Shown here: positions 33,554-41,241 of the stretch, piece after piece | Numbering within the stretch: the stretch's first letter is position 1 | Layout of the letters: each line of letters begins with the position of its first letter | Assembly (NCBI GenBank): GCA_027039485.1 | Contig: JALWDZ010000005.1 | Location: 1-54,146 of the forward strand | Direction: 5' to 3' | Source: Candidatus Shapirobacteria bacterium | GTDB lineage: Bacteria; Patescibacteriota; Microgenomatia; UBA12405; UBA6130 | DNA length: 54,146 bases | Notes under the pieces: model-generated | Told to the model about the DNA's origin: nothing | Seen by the model: only the letters and a program-made list of their open reading frames with translations | The model's database searches: none | Made by a program: the position numbers and the translations under genes

Positions 33554-35088
33554 CAAGGAAGACGGTAACGGCTGCGAACCTGGTTAATACCCTGCAAAAG
33601 CGTCTCGATGACCGTATCTTCACTTTTACCTTGGTTAAGGCCATTAATGGCATCGGCGAAATACTTGCGCATCGCTTCGTTGGGCCCGTTGTCGTGAGTG
33701 GCCGACGCCAGATACCAAACATAGCTGGTTTCGGCCTGGTTGATAAACGGCCGCAAAAGCGGGTTGGCATCTAGGCCCTTAGCCAAATCGCGGCGGGGAT
33801 AAATTTCCCCGAAAGCCCGAATTTGGCTCTCGGCCTGATAAAGCCGCTGGAGGCCTTCTTTGGAGGCCAAATATTGCAGAAATTCCCAGGCCTCCTTTTG
33901 GTGAGACGAGTGGCGATTAACCCCTTCCACCCAAAAAGTAGCCCAGTTTATCTCATTCAACTCTCCCGATTTTTCGGCCGTGGCCATATCTACCCCGGCG
34001 GTATTTTTCGGCAATTTAGGTACCGGAGCGGTGGCAAAACGCAGCTTGGGATTCATATCTTGGAGATTAAAAATGCGCCAAGAGGGGGCAAAGTAAAAAA
34101 CTAACCGTTCACTGGCAAAGGCCAACGTGGAGTTAGGCAAAGTTGCGTCCCAAACATGGTCGCGGCGCGAGAAAATGGTGTAAAAGGTCAACGCTTCCTG
34201 CAACGATTGGCGGCTCTTTTGAGGCTGGCGCAAATCAACCCCGTTTTGGTAAAGCATCAAACCAACAATGTCGCTCCAGTGGTCAACGTTGCTTACTGTT
34301 CCCAAGGCAACCCCGGCGACCTTAATCCGCTGGTTGGGATCGCGGGTGGTCAGCTTTTTAGCCATTTCTTCTAATCCCCACCAAGTCCGCGGCGGCTTCA
34401 AACCGGCTGCCTGGAGAATTTTCTGGTTGTAAAACAAAGCCAGATTGTCAATCATTAGCGGCAAAGCCAGATAGTGGCCGTTTGCTTTTAAGCTGCGGGG
34501 GATAACCGAAAAGTAATTATGGTCTAAATCCAAACTTTGTTCCACCGCTGCTGGAACCGGAGCTAGTTGATCGGCAAAAACTGGCAGCCAGGTCACATGG
34601 AGGCGGAAAATGTCCGGCCCTTGGTTGCGGGCTAAACTGTTTTCCAACCGCGCTTGGTAATCGGTGGGGTCGCTAAGCCGGTAGTTAATTTTAATGCCGG
34701 GATGGCTTTTCTCGAACTCAGCAATCGCTCCCTGAACCACCCCGGCTGGTTCCCATAACCCCCAATAGGTTAAGGTCACCGGTTGGCGAGGCTGATGGCG
34801 ATGACGGAGAAGGGAAAAAACTAAGGTTAAAAGAATCACCAGGAAAACGCCCCCGGCGGCAATAAGAACCAGTTTTTTCTTCCAAAAAGGCTCTGGCGGC
34901 AGAGTCGGGCCAGGCGATTCCGGCGGTGTTGTTGGCGGCGAATTAGGGGGAGAAGATTCTGGTGGCGCCGGATTTGGAGAAGAAGCAGTATTGGGCTTGG
35001 AATCATTACCCGCGCCAGCCGGCGTTGGCGTTTCACCGGCACCAGGAGAAGGAGAATTAATTTTGGGCACCACTGCCTGCATCGCCAT
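33553..35088 (-). CDS. Family 1 extracellular solute-binding protein with cytoplasmic Pro-rich N-terminus
   Basis: Resembles sugar-binding components of ABC importers. 511 residues: about 70 residues rich in Pro, Ser, Thr and Gly, a membrane segment (KKLVLIAAGGVFLVILLTL), then the binding domain (VTLTYWGLWEPAGVVQGAI, AEFEKSHPGIKINYR, GPDIFRLH, ALPLMIDNLALFYNQKIL, TFWVEGVNRHS). It is anchored by an internal helix rather than a lipobox. No permease or ATPase gene is nearby. ATG 35088 is chosen over TTG 35124 because TATTAT ends 5 nt upstream. Confidence 0.87.
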   Translation of the reverse strand: MAMQAVVPKINSPSPGAGETPTPAGAGNDSKPNTASSPNPAPPESSPPNSPPTTPPESPGPTLPPEPFWKKKLVLIAAGGVFLVILLTLVFSLLRHRHQPRQPVTLTYWGLWEPAGVVQGAIAEFEKSHPGIKINYRLSDPTDYQARLENSLARNQGPDIFRLHVTWLPVFADQLAPVPAAVEQSLDLDHNYFSVIPRSLKANGHYLALPLMIDNLALFYNQKILQAAGLKPPRTWWGLEEMAKKLTTRDPNQRIKVAGVALGTVSNVDHWSDIVGLMLYQNGVDLRQPQKSRQSLQEALTFYTIFSRRDHVWDATLPNSTLAFASERLVFYFAPSWRIFNLQDMNPKLRFATAPVPKLPKNTAGVDMATAEKSGELNEINWATFWVEGVNRHSSHQKEAWEFLQYLASKEGLQRLYQAESQIRAFGEIYPRRDLAKGLDANPLLRPFINQAETSYVWYLASATHDNGPNEAMRKYFADAINGLNQGKSEDTVIETLLQGINQVRSRYRLP

Positions 35089-35099
35089 AACTAATAATA
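35089..35099 (-). promoter_or_regulatory. Leaderless -10 promoter of the solute-binding protein gene
   Basis: Minus strand TATTAT, gap TAGTT, ATG 35088. It lies inside the longer frame that starts at TTG 35124, which argues against that start. Confidence 0.5.
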
Positions 35100-35124
35100 A
35101 AGCACCAGAACCCGATTTGTCCAA

Positions 35125-35562
35125 TAAAGAACGAAGGAACTAGGAATAATAAGCACCAAATTCCAAATTACAAATAACAAACAAATCCTAAATCCTAATG
35201 ACCCAAATCCTAAACAATAACCAAATTACCAAATGACCAAAACTCAAGACGCCCCTTCTTGTCATCCCGCCCTTTCATAAGAAAGGGCGGGGTCTAGCGA
35301 GCGGAGCGAACGCATGAAAAAGGAAACCAGAGGATCAGGATATCAGGGAAAGAATTCGGAATATCAGGATATCAGGTTAACTTTTTTCTCTGTTATCCTG
35401 ATCTCTTATTCTCTTTCCCTGATTGCTTGATTCCCTGATATTCTACAATTTAATCCTTTTTTCTCTTTACTAAGTTCTAAATTCCGAGTTCTAAGTTCTG
35501 AATATTTGGGGTTTAGGATTTTGGTATTGTTTGTGATTTGGTGCTTGGGATTTGGAATTTAC
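35125..35562. repeat. Intergenic repeat mosaic R3
   Basis: Left arm (about 35155-35260) with AAATCCTAATGACCC and AAATGACCAAAA, near-identical to R2; hairpin ATCCCGCCC...GGGCGGGG (35264-35293); CTAGCGAGCGGAGCGAACG ending CATG (35294-35316); a TCAGGATATCAGG block with its inverted partner CCTGATATTC (about 35331-35447); AGTTCTAAATTCCGAG units; then a right arm TTTAGGATTTTGG and GTGATTTGGTGCTTGGG (about 35510-35560) complementary to the left arm. No gene is visible. Confidence 0.82.
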
Positions 35563-35564
35563 TG

Positions 35565-36452
35565 TTAAAACAAACTTGCTTGGACATTGACCGGGGCAAG
35601 CTTTTTGTCAATGCGCCGAGCCAGCGAGGGCAGGCGGTAGGCGGCCAAAACCTGGCCCAGCCGGCGCAGCTTTTTTTGGTCCCAGCGGGCTGAGGACAAC
35701 TTAACTTTTATTTTTAAATCAGTTAAGATTGTGGCCAGCTGCTGGGAAAGCTCGGCTTCTTTTTGCCCCTGGCGTAACTTTTCTTGCCAGCGGGGAGCGA
35801 TTTGGTCCAAATGACGGTAGATATTCTTCAAAGAACGGTAACGGGCTAAAAGCTGGCCGGCCGTTTTGGGCCCGATGCCATTTACTCCCGGATACTCGTC
35901 AGAACTGTCACCAACTAATGCCTTGTAGTCAATAACCTGTTGGGGCTTAATCCCTAACTCTCGCCTCACCGCTTTCGGATCAATAATTTCCAACTGGGTC
36001 AGGTGGCGCCGCCAAGTTACCAATCTGATGCGCCGAGAAACTAACTGCATTAGATCCCGGTCACCGGTAAGGATATAGACTAGGTGTTTTTTTGCCAGGC
36101 GAGTGGCCAGACTGCCAATAACATCGTCGGCCTCCACCCCGGCTTGAATCAGTTGAGGAATAGTAGCCTTTTGGAGAATTTCCTGGGTCAGCTGCGACTG
36201 TTTCTGCAGCTCTAGAGGCATCTCTGGCCGGCGGGCTTGGTAACCCACAAAAAGCTGGTGGCGAAAATTAGGGCCAGGGTGGTCAAAAGCAACCCACAAA
36301 TAGGCTGGTTTCATCTGTTCGCTGGCTCGCAGAAAAATGCTAAAGAAGCCGTAAACCGCCCCCACCGCGCCAAACTTGTTAGTTAGCGGCGGAAGGGCAT
36401 GGAAAGCACGGTGCAAAACAGCATTGCCGTCAATAATTAGGGCCTTAGCCAT
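35565..36452 (-). CDS. 5'-3' exonuclease (Pol I N-terminal / FEN type)
   Basis: Stand-alone structure-specific 5' nuclease that removes RNA primers and flaps. 295 residues: LIIDGNAVLHRAFHALP, AFDHPGPNFRHQLF, GVEADDVIGSLATRLAKK and YILTGDRDLMQLV supply the metal-binding acids; DYKALVGDSSDEYPGVNGI then GPKTAGQLL is the helix-hairpin-helix. It ends VNVQASLF, a QxSLF clamp-binding-like peptide. ATG 36452 is chosen over TTG 36458 because GATAAT lies 5 nt upstream. The gene sits between inverted copies of the intergenic repeat (R3 and R4). Confidence 0.93.
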   Translation of the reverse strand: MAKALIIDGNAVLHRAFHALPPLTNKFGAVGAVYGFFSIFLRASEQMKPAYLWVAFDHPGPNFRHQLFVGYQARRPEMPLELQKQSQLTQEILQKATIPQLIQAGVEADDVIGSLATRLAKKHLVYILTGDRDLMQLVSRRIRLVTWRRHLTQLEIIDPKAVRRELGIKPQQVIDYKALVGDSSDEYPGVNGIGPKTAGQLLARYRSLKNIYRHLDQIAPRWQEKLRQGQKEAELSQQLATILTDLKIKVKLSSARWDQKKLRRLGQVLAAYRLPSLARRIDKKLAPVNVQASLF

Positions 36453-36463
36453 AGGCAATTATC
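36453..36463 (-). promoter_or_regulatory. Leaderless -10 promoter of the 5'-3' exonuclease gene
   Basis: Minus strand GATAAT, 5-nt gap TGCCT, ATG 36452. Confidence 0.5.
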
Positions 36464-36469
36464 CCAATT

Positions 36470-36780
36470 TTTAGCCATGGCTGCAAATTGGAAGTTAGAA
36501 TTCAGAACTTAGAACTTAGAGCTCAGAGCTTGGAACTTGGAGTTCAGAACTTAGAACTCAGTAAGAAAAAGATTAAATTATAAAAATATCAGGAAAAGTT
36601 AACCTGATCCCCTGGTTTCCTTTTCCATGCGCTCGCTCCGCTCGCTAGATCCTTCACTTCACCTGGCGGCTCGTTCAGGATGACTTCCTAAGATACTAAG
36701 ATCTAAGTTCCAAGTTCCAATAACCTAGTTCCTAGCTCCTAGTTCCTAGTTCCATTCGTTGTTTGTTGTTTGTTGGCAGT
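36470..36780. repeat. Intergenic repeat mosaic R4 (inverted relative to R3)
   Basis: GAACTTAGAACTTAGAGCTC units (about 36494-36560), ATATCAGGAAAAGTTAACCTG (about 36587), GGTTTCCTTTTCCATG, then CATGCGCTCGCTCCGCTCG ending CTAG (36626-36648), which is the reverse complement of the R2/R3 module. CTAAGTTCCAAGTTCC and CTAGTTCCTAGCTCC units follow, then GTTTGTTG repeats. No gene is visible. Confidence 0.8.
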
Positions 36781-36786
36781 TGGCAA

Positions 36787-37881
36787 TTATTTGCCAACAA
36801 TTGCCCGTAGCTTTTGGCTGGCTTGGCGGTTGCGGCGGGCCAGTTTTCGTTGGGCCGCTTTCACCGGCAAGAGAATATCTGGCCGGGCTAGCATCTGGCG
36901 CACTAGCTGCCGTTGGCGGGCAAAATTTTCCGCCACCCAACCCAAATGGTAACGGCGAATTAGCTCCAAATTGCCATCTTCTTGGCCATGGATATGGGTC
37001 ACCGCTACAAAGGGCCGCTCTTGGGCCACAGCTTCAAAAATAAGGTTGGGGCCAGCCTTGCCGAAAACAACATCGCTAGCCGCCATCAGCTTTTCCATTT
37101 CCCGGCTATAACCGGTTAGAAAAAGCCGCGGCGGCCGGCGCACTTTCCCAGCCAAACGGTAGCTGCGGCGGATTAATTTTAAAAGGGAACGGTTCGACCC
37201 AGCTACGACAATCAGCTGGCAATCTTCCGCCTGATAGCGCCAGAAAAAATGCCCCAAAAGGCGCAAAAAACCTTGGCTCCCCTCGCTGCCGCCACATAAA
37301 AGAAAAGTAAACCGCCGGGGATCAAGGCCTAACCGCTGCCGCTGCCGACCCGCCGAATAACGACGAAAAAATTTCGGTTGGGTAAGCCAACCGATCGTTT
37401 GGAGGCGGGTTAGGGGAATGCCTAATTGCCGGCCCTGATGTTGGAAAGCCGGCCCAAAGCCGAGGTTCACGGCCGGCAACGAATAAGCCAGCGGCGAGGG
37501 GGTAATGGGATCAGGCACCAAATTAAAATAACGCCACCGAGCTTGGAGAGCTAGCTGGTCAAAAACCGGCAAGTAGAGCCAAAAAGTGGTCAAGACAACA
37601 TCCGGCGGCCAGCGGGCCAAAAGTTGTTGCCAGCGGCGGCGGTAATAAAAAAACAACCCCCGCCCCAGCCAGCGGCGCAGCCAGGCGCTATTGCCTAACC
37701 GGTAGGGCCAGCGGAAAAATTGGGGGAAAAAGCGATAAAAAAGCCGGTAGCCGCGGAAAAGCCAGTTATCACCAATCGCATCCACCACCCGAACTTGGTT
37801 GCCCCTCCCCCGCAGCGCCGCCGCCGCGGCCGCCGCCAGGCTAGCATGACCCTCGCGGGCGGAAAGAATTAAGATTTTCAC
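36787..37881 (-). CDS. MurG/MGDG-synthase-like glycosyltransferase (GT28 type)
   Basis: GT-B enzyme resembling processive diacylglycerol glucosyltransferases and MurG. 364 residues: KILILSAREGHASLAAAAA at the start (glycine-rich acceptor loop with SAREGH), LVPDPITPSP in the middle and GYSREMEKLMAASDVVFG then KAGPNLIFEA, the donor-binding signature. GTG 37881 is chosen: it forms a GTGA overlap with the VanW stop and has GGGGGAGG just upstream; the longer frame start at 37974 would add 31 implausible residues. Acceptor unknown, perhaps a membrane lipid. Confidence 0.85.
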   Translation of the reverse strand: MKILILSAREGHASLAAAAAAALRGRGNQVRVVDAIGDNWLFRGYRLFYRFFPQFFRWPYRLGNSAWLRRWLGRGLFFYYRRRWQQLLARWPPDVVLTTFWLYLPVFDQLALQARWRYFNLVPDPITPSPLAYSLPAVNLGFGPAFQHQGRQLGIPLTRLQTIGWLTQPKFFRRYSAGRQRQRLGLDPRRFTFLLCGGSEGSQGFLRLLGHFFWRYQAEDCQLIVVAGSNRSLLKLIRRSYRLAGKVRRPPRLFLTGYSREMEKLMAASDVVFGKAGPNLIFEAVAQERPFVAVTHIHGQEDGNLELIRRYHLGWVAENFARQRQLVRQMLARPDILLPVKAAQRKLARRNRQASQKLRAIVGK

Positions 37882-39560
37882 TGCCTCCCCCGCCGATAAA
37901 CCGCTTGCCAAGGTTGATAGTTCGAAAAGAATGTTTGCTGGTGCAAAAGCTTGCCGGCGCGCCACACCCGCCAATCAACGGCTACCTTAATGCCGGCGGC
38001 GGCCCAATCAATCTGTTTGGTTACCCCCGGGGGCAGGCTGGGGTCATCAATATACCGCGGCGGCGGCGCCGGCTGCCAATCCCAAGTCCGCGGCGGGCTA
38101 ATTTCTACCCGCCGGCCATCGCGAGTGCCGTAAAATTGGAAAACCAAATGGCGGTGGGGAACGTCGATTTTTGTCTGCAAGAGAAGGTAATTGGCATAGT
38201 CGTTTTGAAACCGCAAATCCATGTTCGGGGCAAAAACGGTCGCATCCAGACCCAAGGGGGCGTTTTCCTCATAGTAATGGACCCTGTAGGCATGGGCGTG
38301 GCGCTCCAAAATTGGCAGGCCGGCATTAAGGGCGGCCCGGAAAAGAGTCGTCGATACCTGGCAAACTCCCCCGCCGTCACCCAAAATTGTCTTTCCTTCC
38401 TTAATAATGTAGGCCTGGCGATAACCGGTCGCCGCCGAAATTTCTCCCACCGCCTTATTAAAGGAAAATGTTTCCCCGGGGGCGATCAAAAGGCCATTTA
38501 ACTTCTGGCTAGCTAAGGTTAAATTGTGGATCCGGTTAGCCGACGAGCCCCAAAAGTAAGAATCGCCGCTGGCAACCAGTTCCCGAATTCCCAAGCGATT
38601 GCTGGCCGCGGTGGTAATTGCCGGCCGCTGGCGGCTGAATTCTAAATGGACCAAACAGGTCTGTTGCTTCTGGCTTAATTTTTGCAAACAATCTTTCATT
38701 GCCGCCGCCAGCTGGGCCGTCTTTAGGCGCCGGCCCACCTTTGCCGGCCGAAAGGCCACCACCCGCCCTTTTTCAAATTGGAAAAGGGAATTTTGGGGCG
38801 GTTCATCCAAGGTCTCCGCCAAATCACGGAGGTAGGTTTTTATCTTGTCCTCTTGCCAGGGCGTTTGGAAGCCGACAAAATTAACTAGCTGCTGGCCAGT
38901 AAGGACAAAATTTTCCTTTTCGCCCTGAAAAACTAGCGTTTTCCCCTGAAGTTTCTGAGCCCTTTCTTGGGCTTGGCGGAGCTGGTCGGGCGAATAATAA
39001 TCACCCCAATGATACAGAGGAATATCCCAAACTGGAGGAATCTGCCCCTTTTGGCTGGCAGCCATTATTTCCTGGCGCAACTTTTGCCAATCAATATCCT
39101 GGCCCTGCTGGCCGCCGCGGACCATTACCTGGCCATTGGTTAGCGCCAACGAAGGGGGAATGGCCGGTTTCTTTAGCTGGCTGGCAGCCGTTGCCAGTTG
39201 GGCTTGCCACTTTTGCCAATCAAGACGGTATTGCCAGGGGAAAACTTGCCGCCAACCCCGACGGTGAAAGCGATTTTGCCAGGCTTGTTGCAAACTTTTT
39301 TCCGGCTGAAAAGCAAAACCAATGGCAGCGGCCGGAAAACAAAAGCGGAGACTGTCTGCCTGAAAGCACCACTGTTGGGGTTGTTTCTTTGCCTGGGCGA
39401 GAACTAATCGCCGAGCCTGGGCATAAGTCTGGTTGCTAATATCCACCGTCCCCAAAAAAGTTCCCGGCAGGAAATGGGAACCACCGTACCAACCAGCCAG
39501 AGGAAGCAGCAAGCTAGCCAGCACCAAAACAGCCTGAAAAAGCCGGCTGCGGACCATCAT
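37878..39560 (-). CDS. VanW-family protein with peptidoglycan-binding-like domains
   Basis: Envelope protein of the VanW family, molecular role unproven. 560 residues: N-terminal membrane anchor (about 8-28), two PG_binding_4-like domains (about residues 50-330, including FRFCFPAAAIGF-like and GKTLVFQGEKENFVLTG segments), then the VanW domain with NGLLIAPGETFSFNKAVG, GDGGGVCQVSTTLFRAAL and ERHAHAYRVHYYE. ATG 39560 gives an ATGA overlap with the TPR gene. Operon order is TPR protein, VanW, MurG-like transferase. Confidence 0.9.
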   Translation of the reverse strand: MMVRSRLFQAVLVLASLLLPLAGWYGGSHFLPGTFLGTVDISNQTYAQARRLVLAQAKKQPQQWCFQADSLRFCFPAAAIGFAFQPEKSLQQAWQNRFHRRGWRQVFPWQYRLDWQKWQAQLATAASQLKKPAIPPSLALTNGQVMVRGGQQGQDIDWQKLRQEIMAASQKGQIPPVWDIPLYHWGDYYSPDQLRQAQERAQKLQGKTLVFQGEKENFVLTGQQLVNFVGFQTPWQEDKIKTYLRDLAETLDEPPQNSLFQFEKGRVVAFRPAKVGRRLKTAQLAAAMKDCLQKLSQKQQTCLVHLEFSRQRPAITTAASNRLGIRELVASGDSYFWGSSANRIHNLTLASQKLNGLLIAPGETFSFNKAVGEISAATGYRQAYIIKEGKTILGDGGGVCQVSTTLFRAALNAGLPILERHAHAYRVHYYEENAPLGLDATVFAPNMDLRFQNDYANYLLLQTKIDVPHRHLVFQFYGTRDGRRVEISPPRTWDWQPAPPPRYIDDPSLPPGVTKQIDWAAAGIKVAVDWRVWRAGKLLHQQTFFSNYQPWQAVYRRGRQ

Positions 39561-40606
39561 TTTTGGGGAGCAATAAGCCACTTAAAGCGGAGATCATGGT
39601 TGAGGGCGTGGCTCAAGCCAACCCGGAAGAAGCCAGGGCCTTTTTGGAGTAAGCGGAGAGGCTGATTGTCACTATCATCGATAGCAGTCAAGTAAACTAC
39701 TGTTTGGGCATTAACCCGCTGATTGCGGACGGTTATTTCTTTTTCGCCGCCTGGCAAGACGCTGGTCCCGGAAAGAGCATTGGCTACCGCCTGGCCGCTA
39801 GTTTCCGGACTGGCCTCATCACCAGCAGCAATAATTAGCGGCTGTTGAGCTTGGGCCTCAAGTTTAGGCGCATTTAAATTTTCCAAAGGCAGCGGCGAAG
39901 GCGAAACCGGCTCGGCGGCCACTACCCCCTTAGTCTTAGCCAACAATTTTTTCAGCCCGGCCAATTCCTGGCGGATTTGGGCCTGTTGCCGGTCATCAAC
40001 CAAGATGCCCAAAAGCTGCTGGTAATGCTGATAAGCAGCCTGGAGCCGGCCAGCTTGGCTTTCCGCTCGGGCCAGTTCTAAGAGAAGTTGCCCATCGGTC
40101 GGGCTTAAATCGACCGCCCGGCGCAGATTATCCACCCCACAAGCCAAATTACCCATCCGTTGGCAAAGCCGGCCAGCCTGGCGCCAATAATCAGGGTTAT
40201 TGCCGGCTAATTGGGCCGCCCGGAGCCAATCCACTAGGGCAATTTGCCGGGCATTGGGAAGATAGGCAGTAATTGCCTGATAAATCCGGGCCCGCTGGGC
40301 ATAACCCCGGGGATCGGTCGGGTAATGGCTGATGGCTGTTGTCGCCAAGGTTATCGCCTGGTTAATAAGCCGGGTTACTTTTTGGTTCCGCTGGCGGATA
40401 TCACCGTCTTTTTGCTGGCTAAGACTAATTGCCTGACTAAAAAACTGTTGCGAAGAAACCAGGTAATTGGTCAACGGCTTAATTGCGGTAGCCGGGGCGA
40501 CCCGGGCCGGAATCGACGTAGGAGTTGTCTTGGCCGGATTTTTGACTGGCCACCACCAAGCCACTCCGGCGCCGATGATAATTGGCAAGAAAAACCACCT
40601 TTTCAT
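39557..40606 (-). CDS. TPR-repeat membrane-anchored protein
   Basis: Probable envelope scaffold. 349 residues: N-terminal anchor (FFLPIIIGAGVAWWW), Pro/Thr linker, helical repeats of TPR type (ITLATTAISHYPTDPRGYA, AGRLCQRMGNLACGVDNL, LLELARAESQAGRLQAAY), a low-complexity linker and a C-terminal beta-rich part (VNAQTVVYLTAIDDSDNQP). ATG 40606 is chosen over 40615: TACAAT overlaps the earlier ATG and ends 7 nt before this one. Confidence 0.78.
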   Translation of the reverse strand: MKRWFFLPIIIGAGVAWWWPVKNPAKTTPTSIPARVAPATAIKPLTNYLVSSQQFFSQAISLSQQKDGDIRQRNQKVTRLINQAITLATTAISHYPTDPRGYAQRARIYQAITAYLPNARQIALVDWLRAAQLAGNNPDYWRQAGRLCQRMGNLACGVDNLRRAVDLSPTDGQLLLELARAESQAGRLQAAYQHYQQLLGILVDDRQQAQIRQELAGLKKLLAKTKGVVAAEPVSPSPLPLENLNAPKLEAQAQQPLIIAAGDEASPETSGQAVANALSGTSVLPGGEKEITVRNQRVNAQTVVYLTAIDDSDNQPLRLLQKGPGFFRVGLSHALNHDLRFKWLIAPQK

Positions 40607-40622
40607 TTTCCTCATTGTAGCA
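40607..40622 (-). promoter_or_regulatory. Extended -10 promoter of the TPR-VanW-MurG-like operon
   Basis: Minus strand TGCTACAAT, 7-nt gap GAGGAAA, ATG 40606. The purine-rich gap could be either a minimal ribosome site or a leaderless spacer. Confidence 0.5.
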
Positions 40623-40635
40623 AAAAACTAGCCTA

Positions 40636-40644
40636 TGTTATAAT
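40636..40644 (+). promoter_or_regulatory. Extended -10 promoter of tRNA-Met
   Basis: TGTTATAAT with TATAAT at 40639-40644, 9 nt before the mature tRNA 5' end. Confidence 0.6.
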
Positions 40645-40653
40645 CAATTAACC

Positions 40654-40726
40654 TGCGGGGTGGTGTACGGCTGCATGGGAGACCCATAACCTCCCGGACC
40701 AGGTTCAACTCCTGGCCCCGCAACCA
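40654..40726 (+). tRNA. tRNA-Met (CAU), atypical anticodon arm
   Basis: Acceptor stem TGCGGGG/CCCCGCA (40654-40660 and 40116+ equivalent at 40716-40722), D arm GTGT/GCAT with GG in the loop, anticodon arm GGAGA-CCCATAA-CCTCC with CAT at 34-36, T arm CCAGG-TTCAACT-CCTGG, and encoded CCA (40724-40726). The loop CCCATAA has C at position 33 instead of the nearly invariant U, and 31-39 is an A-C mismatch. Position 1-72 is U-A, unlike the usual C-A mismatch of bacterial initiators, and 11-24 looks elongator-like. Initiator, elongator or Ile(k2CAU) identity is unresolved. Confidence 0.8.
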
Positions 40727-40728
40727 AG

Positions 40729-41064
40729 CTAACCCCAAATTTTTGCCATCTGGAGAAGTTTTTGCCACTCGTTTTGAAGCTCGGAAAAGCTAGCTGCCAA
40801 AGCGGCCTTTCGGGTCAGAATAAGAATTTTTGCCGGTCGAAAATGAGACAGAGAAAGGCGGGCAATTTCAGCTAGGCGGCGGCGGAGGCGATTGCGGTCA
40901 ACGGCCCGGGGAGCAATCTTCCGGGAAACAACGATGCCAATTTTTTTCTCCTCGCCAGCTAATACTAGAAGGTGAAAAAAGTGGCCACGGACAAATTGTC
41001 CCTTTTCCTGCAAAAGTTGAAAATCTTTCTTCCGGCGAAGACGGTATTCTCGCCCTAAGGCCAC
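40729..41064 (-). CDS. rnpA: Ribonuclease P protein component
   Basis: Protein subunit that helps RNase P RNA trim tRNA 5' leaders. 111 residues: YRLRRKKDFQLLQEKGQFV at the N-terminus, GIVVSRKIAPRAVDRNRL then RRRLAEI (the RNR motif). Start is GTG 41064, sharing one base with the rpmH stop (TAGTG), so it depends on coupling. The rpmH-rnpA pair is conserved, but dnaA, yidD and yidC do not flank it here. Its 3' end faces tRNA-Met across 2 bp. Confidence 0.94.
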   Translation of the reverse strand: MALGREYRLRRKKDFQLLQEKGQFVRGHFFHLLVLAGEEKKIGIVVSRKIAPRAVDRNRLRRRLAEIARLSLSHFRPAKILILTRKAALAASFSELQNEWQKLLQMAKIWG

Positions 41065-41216
41065 TAGCGCGCTGAGCTAACGGTTAACCTTTTCCTCCCT
41101 TTTTGGCGGCGGCGTTGCAAAACTTTTTGACCACCGGCTGTTTTCATCCGCTGGCGAAAACCATGTTTGCGGGCCCGGCGGCGCTTTTTAGGCTGATAGG
41201 TGCGCTTGGTGCTCAT
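41064..41216 (-). CDS. rpmH: 50S ribosomal protein L34
   Basis: Small large-subunit protein. 50 residues beginning [19 protein letters not shown] and continuing [18 protein letters not shown], the invariant L34 blocks, with a short extension LTVSSAR. The extended -10 TGATATAAT lies 6 nt before ATG 41216, so the mRNA should be leaderless. Overlaps rnpA by 1 bp. Confidence 0.96.
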   Translation of the reverse strand: MSTKRTYQPKKRRRARKHGFRQRMKTAGGQKVLQRRRQKGRKRLTVSSAR

Positions 41217-41231
41217 GAGAGCATTATATCA
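41217..41231 (-). promoter_or_regulatory. Extended -10 leaderless promoter of rpmH-rnpA
   Basis: Minus strand TGATATAAT (TATAAT at 41223-41228), 6-nt gap GCTCTC, ATG 41216. Confidence 0.62.
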
Positions 41232-41241
41232 TGAAACATAA

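Noticed and set aside
35125-35562. CRISPR array
   Set aside because: Repeats are degenerate, of mixed types, without regular unique spacers, and no cas genes are present.
35294-36648. Insertion sequence with transposase
   Set aside because: The bracketed gene is a 5'-3' exonuclease of replication type, not a transposase; no target-site duplication can be seen by eye.
41064-41216. Origin of replication beside rpmH-rnpA
   Set aside because: dnaA and DnaA-box clusters are not visible nearby; the pair is flanked by a tRNA and an ATP-grasp gene.
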